From positions 12,842,601 through 12,906,600 of the forward strand of contig OY365822.1 of assembly GCA_959347315.1 (NCBI GenBank): 64,000 nucleotides of DNA, written 5' to 3'. The DNA is from Bimastos eiseni (lineage: Eukaryota > Annelida > Clitellata > Crassiclitellata > Lumbricidae). The position numbers and the translations under genes were made by a program. This document shows, piece after piece, positions 44,716 through 56,815 of the stretch; position 1 is the first letter of the stretch, and each line of letters opens with the position of its first letter. The notes under the pieces are model-generated. The model made no database searches. It worked only from the letters and a program-made list of their open reading frames with translations, and was not told the DNA's origin.

Positions 44716-45018
44716 ATTGATGATGAAAACTTGGTGGCCACGTGATGACTCATCATCGAAACTATTAAAACTTCCCATGACTTTTGACCTATTGGCGGAC
44801 GTTTTGACCTGGAGCTTTGGTTGTGCATGAATTGTGGCTCATTTTTCAATTTTATGGTGGCCTATTTGGTTGGTATTAGAACCATGATGTGGGTTGTTGT
44901 GATTTTTGATGATTTTGTAACCTAATTATAAGTTATTAATAGGTATTATGACCTATTAGGTGGGTGAATTGACCATAATATTGGTCAATTGTCCCAGGTA
45001 GCTCACTTTCCTACAACT
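44694..45018 (-). repeat. Right terminal inverted repeat of the Polinton-like element
   Basis: 325 bp. Its inner end overlaps the last codons of the integrase chromodomain (stop TAG at 44713-44715). Confidence 0.95.
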
Positions 45019-45154
45019 CAGCCGATTCCAACAGGAGTGAAAGTTGACTTCGAATTCCACAGCTTTAACCCAGAGACCGAGACATGCACACCAGAGTTCC
45101 AGCGTATACATTATCCAGTATATTTTGTTATATTTGATATTTTTATATTTCTCG

Positions 45155-45372
45155 AAATTTGGTATCGCTCTTCTTCCAACATTTTTTGCTCAGAAGTGCA
45201 CACGCCTCGGCGGCGCACGTGCAGTTGTGCTGCAGAGCAATTGTGTGCGAAGGACTTGCTGAAGGTCCGTATACACAGTGACTGACGCCTCGGACGAGGG
45301 TCGAACCCGCTCACTCAGTGCACACTGAATATTACGGGCCGACTGCTCAAACCGACTAGCCACCGTGCCATA
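45155..45372 (-). mobile_element. tRNA-derived SINE (family A), minus orientation
   Basis: Minus strand begins TATGGCACGGTGGCTAGTCGG (A box TGGCTAGTCGG), B box GGGTTCGACCC, body GCACTTCTGAGCAAAAAATG, end GATACCAAATTTC. Lies 137 bp right of the Polinton-like element. Confidence 0.8.
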
Positions 45373-45829
45373 CACCGATCAAGCTACTCTTATGCATTCA
45401 TTTGGTATTACTGTATGCACATCAGAGGTCGCTATACAATACCATGCTATGCAAAAGCAGAAAGGTATGATGGGGAATCCTGTGTCTCACAGAATGACTG
45501 GCGCCTCCCACTGTGAAATCTGCCCCCTGTGGTGTGCTCCCACGGTTGACGGTTCATTTAGCGCATTTCGCTTAAGCCCCCATACTTTGATATAGCGCCT
45601 GTCAGAAATGTCTAGGCCAGAAATATGTGTGTTTCACAGGTAGCCTTATTTGTTTGTAACAGAGTCAATGAATTAATGATGACGGTGATTCTAAGTTCTA
45701 TGCCCGAAAACAGGTTCTTTGGGTTTTTATTCCACCCAGTGATGTGATAAGTGAGATGGCTTCTAGTTGCCTTCATCACAGACAATAATGGATAATGATG
45801 ATGAGCTACTTGTACGATGTCACTACACA

Positions 45830-46125
45830 GTTACAAGTGACAGGACAAACCGCTATCACCGCTATAGCGTTGTTGGATCAAGCTCCACTCTATCTATGTG
45901 ATCTCATCAGGAAACCTATCTCAGCTACCATCGGACGTCCTCTTCGCTCTTTAGACCAACCTTCCTGCTGTGACTCGTACTGCAATTTTATCTAGTAGCA
46001 CAACTGTTTCTGCTCGTTCTCTTAAGACTTTTCCTTTCTCTAGGGGTTTTTCGCATTGGGAGCGCCTTTGATTAGGTTGTACTGTGAGAGGCGCTTTATA
46101 AATCCGTAAATAGAATAGAATAGAA
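45830..46125 (+). mobile_element. CR1-like LINE 3' fragment
   Basis: Readings such as DQAPLYLCDLIRKPI and SSTTVSARSLKTFPFSRG-like words across frames, then GGGAGCGCCTTTGATTAGG and GGCGCTTTATAAATCCGTAA with an AATAGAATAGAAT tail. Decayed and 5' truncated. Confidence 0.65.
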
Positions 46126-47210
46126 TCCCAAGGGATGAATTTGTCAAATATGCACGTATCTCATTATTATATCATTCAATATATTCCATTTTTGGTCATA
46201 GGGCCTTCTAATAAGATGTGGAATAGACCTATGCCATGTCATAAGTTTCTTTACAACTCAATAGGTTAACATATTTCCTTGCAGGGTGTCTCTAACTTCT
46301 CAGCAGAGATTTTCAAGAGATATATGTCAATCACTTCGACACCTTTCCGAGACATGACAAAGCGATAGAAAAATATTCATTTAAAACAATTGTCACTTCT
46401 TACAAGATTTTCACTAATTAACCATTCCAGTTTTCCCATTCTCCTTAGATGCTCCCATCTCTCCAGAGGATCTGCTAGACATTGACTGATTATGCCATGC
46501 CGTAATATTCCATGTCATAATATGCAACGACATGTAAACAGAGAATAACTTCTAGCGTATGTCGTTGTACAATATATATATATATTATATGTATATTTAT
46601 ATGTATATTATATTTATATGTATATATAAATATACATATATATATATACGACTGACCATAAACAGCAGATCTAACATTCCCACGGGCGGGAATTTCATAG
46701 TTCCACAGCGCCATCTAGTAAGACTGTAAGATGCATATCCGTTGTACGATATTAATTATGCCCTCTACATAGACCTCTGCAGATATACACGTCATCCCTG
46801 AGGCAGCCATGATGAGTGTGAAGCGTTAGCAACTTCATCTTCTTATCCTCGGCATATGAGACCGGGTAAACCAATCGTCTCCCTCGCCCTCTAGTCTTCT
46901 CACGGACAGCAGATGTACGTACACAGATCAAACCGTCCATACACGCATACATCCAAACACGTAGACGTCTGAGGCAGCGGTGAAAGCATGTCATCAACTG
47001 CGGTCATCTGGTCATTCATTGCTGGCTAATATAGGTCAGCTGCATCATTAGAGCCAGCACTTGGTTGCTGCTGCTGATGAGGCTGAGAATGGCACCGAAG
47101 GCACGCCATCTGATGATGCGTTACGGCGACGAACGTCAGTTTAGAATCCACATCAAAGTCATCAGAAGACGGTTTTGATCAGCTGTTGTCGGACAGTACA
47201 ATACTTTAAT
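46126..47210. other. No gene recognised
   Basis: (TA)n/(TATA-TTTATA) run at 46565-46650. A minus-strand frame at 46997-46752 is not low-complexity but has no recognisable domain or splice support. Confidence 0.4.
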
Positions 47211-47490
47211 AGTCAATGCCATACAATAGAATACAATAAAAGACAACGCAATGCCATACAATAGAATAAAAGACAAGACAAGTTAATGCAAGGCAATGCA
47301 ATGCGATACAATACAAGACAATGCAATAAAATTAAAGACAATACAATACAACTAAAGACAAGACAATAAGAGACAAGACAAGTTAATGCAAGGCAATACA
47401 ATGCGATACAAATATACAACAGGGCAATACAATACAATACAAGGCAAGGCAATACAATACAATACAATTAAAGACAATAAAAAACGAGGA
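47211..47490. repeat. (AATACA/AAGACA)n degenerate pentanucleotide array
   Basis: CAATACAATACAATAC and AAAGACAAGACAA words over about 280 bp. Confidence 0.9.
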
Positions 47491-47699
47491 ACGCAAAAAC
47501 AACAGAGAGAATCGCTCACCAAGGACATTCTAAATGTAATGAATCGTGGAATAATAAAATTTACTTATTTACTTGTGATTAATCATTAAAGTATACCTTC
47601 ATATTAATTGTTAGCTGTTGTCAGTTGAAAGGATTTCATCAAGGGGGATTCGGGGAGATGGAAAATATGGCAGGCTATAGCCAGGATGGACAGGCGGTC

Positions 47700-47893
47700 C
47701 GAACACGGGATCATGAGATTGAGATTCTTGTCCCAGTATACCTTCTACGAAAAATCGACGCCTGTTCAGACAGTTATGGGTGAGCAACTTGTCCAAGGTT
47801 GCAATAAATAGTGTCTTGAGGCGTAAATTCGAACCTGTGACCCTTTATTAACAAGGCACGGAACACACCGCTAGACCACGAGTTCCGTAGTAA
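47700..47893 (-). mobile_element. tRNA-derived SINE (family B)
   Basis: Minus strand reads GAACTCGTGGTCTAGCGGTG (A box TGGTCTAGCGG, 47879-47869), then GGTTCGAATTT (B box, 47834-47824), then a body unrelated to family A (CAACCTTGGACAAGTTGCTC). Confidence 0.65.
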
Positions 47894-48940
47894 GTCCATG
47901 TAAGCTAAGTAAATGTCCGTATGTTTTCATATAGGTCAGTTTACACCGTCCATATGGAGAAGAGTTGACGATGAAACCTAATTGAAGCAAAGGCCCTCAC
48001 AGAATGGAATATTCGCTGCTGCGTATGGAACCGGAGACAACAGAACAAGGATCGGTTTGCAGAAGGAACAATGAAATTTCAGGAACTATTTTTGATAAAG
48101 GAAGTAACGGGAGTAACACAATAGCACGACACGAAAAAATCGTGTCATAAGAAAAGTTCTTTGTCTAAAATGTGTCTTATAATAGAGCAAATGAATTGAA
48201 TGTCATTGTAATTAGTAATTTTCTGTTCTGCCAGTTAAATATTGGTTTACTAAACTTTACAGTTATACAGTTTACATTCTTGTGTGCGCTGGCTCCACGG
48301 TCCATGCATGTGCACTTGCGTACAGCTTAGAGGCGTCTCTGGAACTGGTGCAGGATATCTTTAGGCCTAAATGACCATATGTTAATCATCTTAACATGCA
48401 AATATGTATTTATATGCACACACTCTGTATTGCATGTGCGCTTTTATGCGTGTGTGTATGTGTTTGAGATTATGTTTAGATAGTTCTTAAATAATTAGAC
48501 ACGAGTAATCGGGTCGAAATGATCGCTTTGGCGTTGGGACAGGTGCATTGATTGAGCGCGCCAAACTGTTGCCTCCATTCGCAGGCACTACATCTGACAA
48601 TGACGGATCTATTGGGCGATGGACCAGGTCAGACCGATTCGTGCGTGATTGCCGCCCGGACCGTCCGAATTAATCTTGCCACTGACTCCCTGTACAATCA
48701 CACGCATCATTGGCCGATAAGTCCACGACGGACCCTGCCCGTGCCACCGCCACTCCGTTCGTGCATTCGTCCGTCCATTAATTCGTTCGTTCATCAATCT
48801 CTCCGTCGGTCAATCCGTCTGCTCGCATCCGTCCATCCGTTCTTTCTTCCCATACTTCATTGTTCCATCCCACCTCTTATCTCTCATGTCCTTATCCTTA
48901 CCTCCTTTGTCCATGGGTACGCCGTCCGTCCATCCGTTCG
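47894..48940. other. No gene recognised
   Basis: Includes TTCTTGTGTGCGCTGGCTCC ACGG at 48278, which repeats at 35669 (TTCTTGTGTGCGCTGGTTCC), pointing to a dispersed repeat. From 48720 CCATCC words increase. Confidence 0.45.
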
Positions 48941-49850
48941 CCTCATCATCCATCCATCCATCCATCCATCCACCCATCCATCCATCCATCCATTCATCCA
49001 CCTATCCACCCATTCATATATAATCCACCCATCCGATAATCCATCTATCAATCCACCCACCCATTCACACATCCATCCATCTATCAATCCACCCATCCAT
49101 CCATCCACACATCCATCCATAATCCACCCATCCGTCAATCCATCCATCAATCCATCCATCCATAATCTATCCAATCCATACATACCTACATGTAAATTCA
49201 TCCGTACTTCGTTTACAATCTTCCTTCTCCTAAAAACAAACTCATTATCCCATACTTCCTACTTTCATCCACATGTACTGCATACATTTCGTCCATGCAA
49301 CTGTCTTCCCTTCCTACGCCCCTCAACCCATCCATCTCACCCTTCCTACGTCCTGCAATCTACCCGCTCTTCTGTTTTAATTCCCTTACTTCTACTCTCA
49401 GTTCACCCACCTTCTTGTTTCTGTCTCTCTTCCTTTCTTTCCTTCTTTCGTCAGACCACCAATCTCTCCCCATCGTCGAACGTCTATCCACCCGTCCTAC
49501 CTGCACTCCTCCCTTCTTTCCTCATCCCACCCATCTCAATCTCCCCATGTCCTTCACTTCACCCGTTGAGCCGCCTTTCGTTCCTCCTCCCCAACCAATG
49601 TCTCCCTCGTCCGTCCATCCAGCTGTCCCACATTTTACACCTCTTCCGCCCTCACCCAACCCACGTCTATCTTTTTCACCCGTCCATACAACCGTCTTTC
49701 CTTCCTCTTCCTCTCACTCCACCAATCTCTCTCTTCCTACCTCCATCTATCCACACATTCTACCGTCTTTTCTTCCTTCCTTACTCTTCCCCCTCCATTC
49801 CTTCGTCCGTCCATCAATTCACTCATCCGTTGCAACAAATGGATACTCTG
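48941..49850. repeat. (ATCC)n array and pyrimidine-rich tract
   Basis: CATCCATCCATC from 48941 to 49180, then C/T-rich sequence. A 462-codon plus-strand open frame across it (48552-49940) is Pro/Ser/His low complexity and not a gene. Confidence 0.9.
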
Positions 49851-49905
49851 TGTCTTCCCAAAACGACCGATTTCTTCCAGACCTATGAATTCGATGCGTT
49901 GAACT

Positions 49906-50119
49906 ATGCGCGAGTATTCCTTCGCCGATCGGGTGATTGACGCAAGGAAGAAATTTCACGGGGAAAATCCCGAAGCGCCGGTGAGATACTCGGACCAATG
50001 GGTCGGATTTTCTCGCAATTCCAACGCCAATCCGATGATGAAAGAGTCGACCGGGTTTGTTTCGAGAGAATCATTATATTCTCCTTCGGCGATTAATTTT
50101 CTCCTCGAGAAGTACTATA
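49906..50119 (+). CDS. Possible first coding exon of an unrecognised gene
   Basis: ATG at 49906 with an in-frame stop just upstream. The frame reads MREYSFADRVIDARKKFHGE, then RYSDQWVGFSRNSNANPMM and SPSAINFLLEKYY up to a GTACGC donor-like site at 50120. Composition is protein-like, with G/C-ending codons against AT-rich flanks. No downstream exon was identified and no family is recognised. Confidence 0.35.
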
Positions 50120-50304
50120 GTACGCCTTTCATATTTCACTTTAGGCTTACATTATCACTATTATCATTGTCATTATTGTTTTTTATTTTTTACCCGAGGT
50201 ATTTCTGATCACTCAGGAGATACAGAAATTGTCCGGAGAAAGAAGAAATGGGTGATCTTGAGCGGTTACCTCTTCTGCGATCCAGGCATTAAGAAAATAC
50301 CGTA

Positions 50305-50420
50305 AAATGCGACAGCGTTTCAAAACCTGCATCTTCTCGCAGTGCCTTGCTCACTGGCAGCGCTTCTTAACGTTTCACCCTACTAGGGGCGCTCTACAAA
50401 TGCGCAAATACAATATACAA
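50305..50420 (+). mobile_element. CR1-like LINE 3' end
   Basis: AAAACCTGCATCTTCTCGCAG, TGGCAGCGCTTCTTAACG and CCCTACTAGGGGCGCTCTAC followed by an AATACAATATACAA tail; same family as 20170-20290. Confidence 0.8.
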
Positions 50421-50812
50421 TATATATATATATACAGTTTATGCGTGTATATATTTATATTCATGCAGTGACTCTGATTAGAAGTAAAAGTCCTTCGTGA
50501 CAGTTACATTTGTCACATTCTCCTATAGAAATTCTCCTATTAATAAATCCTTATCGTGATTCTGAAAACGGCGAACGACAATCAATTTTTGGTCTTGAAA
50601 CGAGTAAATTATTGCGCTAAGGCCATTGGTTCATTAACACGTTTAGTTCCATTGCAGCCAGGACACTGTTCGACCTAATTAGCTACCAAACATTTTCACG
50701 TTCACAGATTTTAAAACAACTTTTAAACTAATGTCGTTTCAGACTTTTAGTTTTCATTTGCCATGTTACCCGTTTTACTGTACAACGCTAGCAGTAAAGG
50801 TTCGTCGTAGAC

Positions 50813-50951
50813 AGGCGGCGATCTCGTTTGAGAGGTGTGGGGACACCCAGTGAGAGGGATAAGAAATGTGGGCGGACGAACTTATAACGTGTCCCCTCTC
50901 TGTAACAGGTGAGAGGGACTTGTCCCCCTCGACCCTAGGGGATCGCCGCCT
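50813..50951. repeat. Small inverted-repeat element, 139 bp
   Basis: Arms AGGCGGCGATC (50813-50823) and GATCGCCGCCT (50941-50951). Inner GGTGTGGGGACAC / GTGTCCCCTCTC are also partly complementary. No clear target duplication. Confidence 0.5.
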
Positions 50952-52450
50952 CTGGTCGTAGGTATAATTCGGTTGAAGGGAAAACTCATACGAGTGCCCA
51001 CTGCTACCCCCCACCCAACCCCCACTTCACAAAACCAATGTGAGACTTCACCCTAAAAGTTTACTGCTTCTTATTAATAACTCCCCTCAGAGTTGACCAC
51101 CTCTGAGTCAAACGGATGGGATGAAAACCCACAACCACCCCTCCACACAGACCATAACCAATTCCAGTGTTGTTAATAAAAGCACGGGTATAGACGCGAA
51201 CAGTTATTTAACCCCCGGGGGTCGATCGCGATATCTGTAACAGCGCGCTTAATACCATAATGAATGATATTTTCCCGCGTGTAGCCTCGAACTGACATCG
51301 ATTTCTCGGCCGTCGTCCAATCACGATTCGCGCCGGGATCGAGATTATTTCGATAACCTCCAGACTACAGTTAATCTATCAGTCGCTAGGGAACAATAAA
51401 ATAGCACCGGACGTGATAAGAATAACGTTTTCTGCATAATGCAATGCGATGCAGCAACGTGCAATTCAATGCTAGAAATGCAAACTAATAGGTAAAATGC
51501 ATTAGGACACAGCGCAAATATGTACCACAATTCAATTCAACGCAATTCAGCACAATACAGTATAATCCGATACAATTCATGGTAAAACCTGTAAACGTGT
51601 TCCCTCAATTCATTCAGCGCAATAATATGGTATCTGTAAAGCAGATGAAATTAGATAATATCCTCGATTGAAAAATCTGAACACAGGTATTTAACGTTAT
51701 AGAAGAATGTTAGCAATGCATCCATTTGGAAATACCAAACAGATAGTTCAGCTAGGTCTAATCTAGAATTCTGCATCATATCAAAGTGTAGGGGTGTTGG
51801 CTGCTCTACAAAACCCGTCACAGATATATTACAAGATGCCATAATAAAATAAAAAGATTAAGACATGGATAATTTTATACCTGAGCTAAAAAAAATTCAG
51901 CATGGCAACCATGCGACTGTTGACTTTAAATTTAATTAATTTTGCGTCGTAATTATAGAACTCCTTTCCCACGTGCACTACGTGGAGTGCGGTTGCTGTA
52001 GTGGGGATTCTTACAGCACTCGGTGCAGTTTCAATTCATCCAATGACCGACATTATAGGCCTATAATATAATAGTCCCACAGAACTCGGCAAAAGAGCCG
52101 ACAATTTTGTAGCGCAATGACATTACATCTTTTCTTTTTCTCCGTATCCTTGACTGCCTTTTTATCTGTCTGCCTCTCTGTTTGCCTGTCTGTGTCTATC
52201 TGGCTGTGTCTGTCTGTCTACCTATCTGTCGGCGTCGGTTTGCGTGTATGTATGTCTGTCCGTCCGTTTCCCCTCCCATCTAGAACATGCTAAATCGGTA
52301 GAGCGTGAAATCTGCGGGGAGAGTTCGTCGTTAGTCCGTCGCCTTTCCCTCCCTACCTCCCTCTTCCCCTTTTCTCAAGAACAGTAGCGCCTCTTCCGAC
52401 CGATAGATTGCAACGAAGCAAATCGACGCCACTTCACAGCTCTCCGGGGA
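50952..52450. other. No gene recognised
   Basis: Unique-looking, partly AT-rich. TAGGCCTATAATATAATAG near 52060. From 52150 (CTGT)-rich words appear. Confidence 0.4.
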
Positions 52451-52456
52451 AGCGTA

Positions 52457-52635
<179 letters not shown>

Positions 52636-53109
52636 TATGACATATAGACGGACGGACGGAAGGCACACAGTCACACGAACAAACAGGTACACAGACACAC
52701 AGACAGACATATACACAGACAGACACAGTCACACATGACCAGATACACGTACATGTGTGTCCATGACTCCATATATACAATGTACATACATACATACCTA
52801 TATAATATATATATGATGTATATAAAAATATATGAGTGTATGTATGCATGTGTGTATGTGTGTGTATGTGCGCGTGTGTCTGTGTGTGTGTAAACACGGG
52901 TAGCTATAGATACACACATACAGACACGATAAGCAAGCAGACATAATGTATGAGGGCAGGCAGGCAGGCAGACATGTAGGCAGACAGGAAGGCACATACG
53001 AATGTGGGTTTGGAACGCAGGCCTACACTGAGACAGATTTTGCAGTTGTAAGCAAACAGAGATATATCTGATTTTACGACTATCTCGTAAACGTTAAATT
53101 CATTCGTCC

Positions 53110-54045
53110 ATAGCATTTATATAGCGCCACATCAAGAACCTACTCATACTTGAAATTGAGCTGCTGTACACAAAGCCCCCGTACTCAAACGTCAGCCCAA
53201 TTGACTAGACACTTAATGCACTTCTGTGCTGATGGCCACCCCTTGTACGCTGACGAAACACAGCTATTCCTCTCTTTGATCATTCCACTTCCAATAATAT
53301 CCTGCCCTCCATTTGACAGTTATACCGTTTACCGCGATGTTCAATATTCAATGCATGATGGCTAGTAAAGAGCTTCTTCTGATGAATCTACCAAGCCTGA
53401 ATCGTAAGTTCTTCTTTGCACAAACACAGTGACTGTCCAGCGTTGAGTGGCTTCGGTCTCTTCAAACAGGTGGCTTACTTGTTAACCGCAGTTTGGACGT
53501 GATGACCGCTTCATTTGGAAAAGCGAGTGCGAGCATTTGTTCACTGGCTCAACTTCACAGACGAGATACTCGTGGAATCATGTCTCTTTCGTCGTCAACT
53601 ATCTTAATCCAGCAGACTAATTGCATTGTTTCCAAGCAGATTTGACTACTGCAAGACACCAACAATTAAATAGACCGACATCTTAAATGGACCTATTGGT
53701 ATCAATCCAAAATATTTACATCATAGGTAACTCTCCTGTCGCGGCTTTAAAAGAGCATATAATTATTTCAGGCATGTTTCGCATTATGCTGTGTAGAATA
53801 CAATCATGCTCATTATCCCATTTGCCCTTACAACTACTAAACAGAATCGTCCCTTCTCAGTGGTTGGCCCCTCGCTCTGGAACATGCTCCCGTTGGCGTT
53901 ACGGTAGTCACCAAGGGTCCACTCAGACTCATTTTATACTCGCCTTAAAACTGTTCTTTTTAAAGGTGCTGGAGTCGGGAGCGCTTTTAAGTAGTAGCCT
54001 TTAAGGGGCGCTATATAAATCTCTGTAATGAATGAATGAATTGTA
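53110..54045 (+). mobile_element. CR1-like LINE, decayed RT and C-terminal region
   Basis: GHPLYADETQLFLSL is a mutated reverse-transcriptase YADD box. Farther on, SRFDYCK, WLAPRSGTCSRW and LKLFFLKVLESGA match the RT C-terminal region across frame changes. The end is GGGGCGCTATATAAATCTCTGTAATGAATGAATGAAT. No intact frame. Confidence 0.75.
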
Positions 54046-54079
54046 CTGTTAAGCTATCCAGGATTTAGCAGCCTAATCA

Positions 54080-54395
54080 ACTGGTCAAATTAGTGAAAAA
54101 TAAGTAAATAAGTCAGCAAATATATTATTTGATGAGTTAGCAAATAAATTGGTAGGTAAATTAGTAAATATATTACTAAATAAACTAGCAAATATATTAT
54201 TTCATGAATTAGATCATAAATTAGTAAATAACTTTGCAGATAAATTGGAACACAAAATAAGTAAATGAATAATTAAATTACATTAGTGAATAAGTTAGAT
54301 AATTTATAATTAAAATAATAACTAAACAAACAAGTAGATAAATTAGCCAAAAAATTAGTGAATCAATTAGTAAATAAATCACTAAATATAGAGCA
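54080..54395. repeat. Degenerate AT-rich tandem repeat (TTAGTAAATAAA-like)
   Basis: Recurring TTAG(T/C)AAATA and AAATTAGT words at about 12-16 bp spacing for some 300 bp. Confidence 0.75.
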
Positions 54396-54519
54396 CATGC
54401 AATGGTAATCTGACATCAGCTTTTTGTTAGACTGGTGTAATAGTGTTACACTGTGCTTTGCAATTCATGATCTAGTTTTGCTCCAGCCATACTCCTTATT
54501 TTTTATAGTTTTTTTATTA

Positions 54520-54738
54520 CCGAAATTTTATACCGCCCGTCTTCCAACATTTTTTGCTCAGAAGTGCATACAAACGCCTCGATGGTGCAACTGCAGTTGT
54601 ACTGCAGAGCAATTGTGCGCGAAGGACTTGCTCAAGGTCCCTACATAGTGACTCCCCGGACGAGAATCGAACCCGCTCGATCAGCGCACACTGAACGTTA
54701 CGGGCTAACAGCTCTACTAACCGATAGGCCACTGTGAC
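54520..54738 (-). mobile_element. tRNA-derived SINE (family A), minus orientation
   Basis: Minus strand: CACAGTGGCCTATCGGTTAG (A box), GGGTTCGATTC (B box), GGGACCTTGAGCAAGTCC, GCACTTCTGAGCAAAAAATG, end TATAAAATTTC. Nearly full length. Confidence 0.8.
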
Positions 54739-55640
54739 AGTGACCGATTAGTGCGTGTCACTAATCGTCAAATCGGAACTCGGAAACCGCGACTAAAACA
54801 ACAGGCGAAATATTAAGTGAACGAAATGACTCTATATAGCAGTCGATAGCCTAGCGCCTGGTCTCGACTTGATGGATTAGCAACGGGGCGCCTGAGTCGG
54901 CGGTTCCGGAAACTATTCCGTACTCATCCCTCACACAAATAGCACCCGATCAACGGACGCTGCGAAAGATGATTCCCTTGATGCGCCTCGCATCCGTTTG
55001 GCTTACGGGCTTTCGTGGTTACTGATGCGAGGCTTTCGAATTCACCGACCACGCTTCAGCTCGTTCCCTCCATTCTTTGATATAAATCAAAACCAAAGTT
55101 AAGAGGCATCTCTTTGAAGTTGCAATATCCACTGGGATACGGTAATCCTCGAACGTCTCCAATGTATTATGATCTGTTACCGATCGACACATCTGTTTCG
55201 CTCGACGCGATTGATCCGTGGGCATGGTGATAACGACGCCATAATTGTAATTGTAGTTGTAATCTAAAGTTTATATTGCGCCACCAAGCGATTCAGAGGC
55301 GCTTCAGATCCAAGTCATTGCTGTTACTAACAAGTAAAATGGACTTCAGGCGTTTCCGAAACAGAGGAAGAGAAAGACTGAGGAGCCGATGCCACAATTC
55401 CTGCTTAGATAGTCCCAGCTAGAGGGGCCGACATAATTAAAGCACTCTTGCTTAACAACCAGACGGTCTAGGAGCATAGCGAAGATTGTACCGACTAGAA
55501 AGTGAGGAGACCGAGGTACAGACAGTATGTATATACATGAAGAAACTACCTCGTCAAACAGTTACTCACAAGAGTTGTCCCACTAAACAGTTGAGCATTT
55601 AAATCACTGTATATATCTCCTTCAGTCTTGAATTAATCCC
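54739..55640. other. No gene recognised; TATATTGCGCC repeat at 55265
   Basis: 55260-55390 (TTTATATTGCGCCACC, GGCGTTTCCGAAACAGAGG) is a diverged member of the repeat at 58918-59487. The rest is unassigned. Confidence 0.45.
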
Positions 55641-56010
55641 TCACAGAGGAGGGCTCAGCCACTCGGATTCTTCTTCTCCACTTGACTCTTTCACGAGTGT
55701 GTTAATTTTTTAATTTTAGAGTCTTCAGGTCCTTTTGTATCATATCTTCCCATCTCTTCTTCTGTCGTCCCTGACTGCGTCGTCCGTTGAAATCTGCTTT
55801 CAAAATTCTTTTAATGCAGCTTTTGTCCTCTCTTCTCATTACATGACCGTACCATCTCACTCTGGTCTATTGTATTTTTTCCTTAATACATGCCACTTCC
55901 AGCGTCTGTCTGATGCCCTCGCTCCTTTTCTTATCCCTAAGTGATACTCCAAGAATCCACCTCAGCATTCTCATCTCCGTTCTCTCCAATAACCCTTCTT
56001 CTTTCTTCGT
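55640..56010 (-). mobile_element. RTE-like LINE C-terminal fragment
   Basis: Minus-strand frames read ERTEMRMLRWILGVSLRDKK, RQTLEVACIKEKI, a stop, then TRVRWYGHVMRREE, the MRMLRWI...RWYGHV..R motif that closes many RTE-type reverse-transcriptase proteins. Degenerate. Confidence 0.75.
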
Positions 56011-56095
56011 CAGCGTGACAGATCATAAATTCATAAACTTAGCTCAGCTAGTTGACCTGATCATGCCTAACGCTACCTCACGGACCTCGGTACGT

Positions 56096-56200
56096 GACGT
56101 TTTGGCGCAGGACGTTTTGGCACAGGACGTTTTGGCGCAGGACGTTTTGGCGCAGGACGTTTTGGCACAGGACGTTTTGGCGCAGGACGTTTTGGCGAAG
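56096..56200. repeat. 15-bp minisatellite, 7 units
   Basis: GACGTTTTGGCGCAG with G/A variation. Open in several frames (DVLAQ on plus). One inverted unit, GCGCCAAAACGTCCTG, lies at 56671-56686. Confidence 0.97.
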
Positions 56201-56689
56201 ATCTCTGATACAATAATATTGTACATTATGTATTATATAAATATATTATATGGCAATCTAGATTCTAGTGTCGTAAATTATTCCACATGGCAAATCAGGT
56301 TAAGTCTCGGAAGCATCAGTTGTAAAAGATGGATTGGTGAAAAGAATCATTTTTAATTAGAAGCCGGATCAATGAAAAGGATACTGTTAAACTGGGAACT
56401 GGATTGGCGAAAGGAATCGTGCTTAAATAGAAGCTGGATTGATGAAAAGAATCATGCTTAAATGGAAACTGAATTGATGAAAAATAACGCCTTTTAAAAT
56501 GGAAGCGAGGTTGATAAAAAGATTGTGTCTAAAAGGGTTCCACGACAAGTAGAATTCTCATACCCATCCCACTTCCATTTAAGCATGCTTGTTTTCCTCA
56601 TTCCAGTTCCCAGTTTAGCATTATTATAATCATCGATCGTGTTACATTATCTATTGTATCAGATATATCTGCGCCAAAACGTCCTGCTC

Positions 56690-56815
56690 CACACGTACCT
56701 TACCTTGTCATAAGTTACCTTACCTTAAGTTACCTTACCCTACGTTACCTTACCTTAAGTTGCCTCGCCTTAAGTTACCTTACCCTACGTTACCTTACCG
56801 TAAGAATATCCATCT
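56690..56815. repeat. TTACCTTAAG/TTACCTTACC tandem repeat
   Basis: AAGTTACCTTACCCTACGTT blocks repeated about seven times with variation. Confidence 0.9.

Larger units (their letters stand above)
41118..45018. mobile_element. Polinton/Maverick-like (adintovirus-like) element, 3901 bp, internally deleted
   Basis: Terminal inverted repeats of 325 bp (41118-41442 and 44694-45018, 16 mismatches by eye) start AGTAGTAGGAAAGTGAGCTA. A perfect 6-bp duplication CAGCCG flanks it (41112-41117 and 45019-45024). AG-starting ends and 6-bp duplications are the Polinton hallmark. Contents left to right: SAP-like frame (+), polymerase-flanking fragment (+), small virion-type frame (-), penton-like frame (-), packaging ATPase (-), PLA2-like/integrase/chromodomain frame (+). 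Full Polintons are 15-20 kb with a DNA polymerase B; that gene, the major capsid and the protease are missing. Several frames are broken, so it should depend on other copies for movement. Confidence 0.93.

Noticed and set aside
48552..49940. 462-codon open reading frame
   Set aside because: Translation of (ATCC)n and pyrimidine-rich DNA: Pro/Ser/His low complexity, no domains, and the opposite strand is equally open.
56096..56200. Repeat protein DVLAQ(n)
   Set aside because: Seven units in a short frame with no start, domain or splice context; open on both strands because the unit length is a multiple of three.
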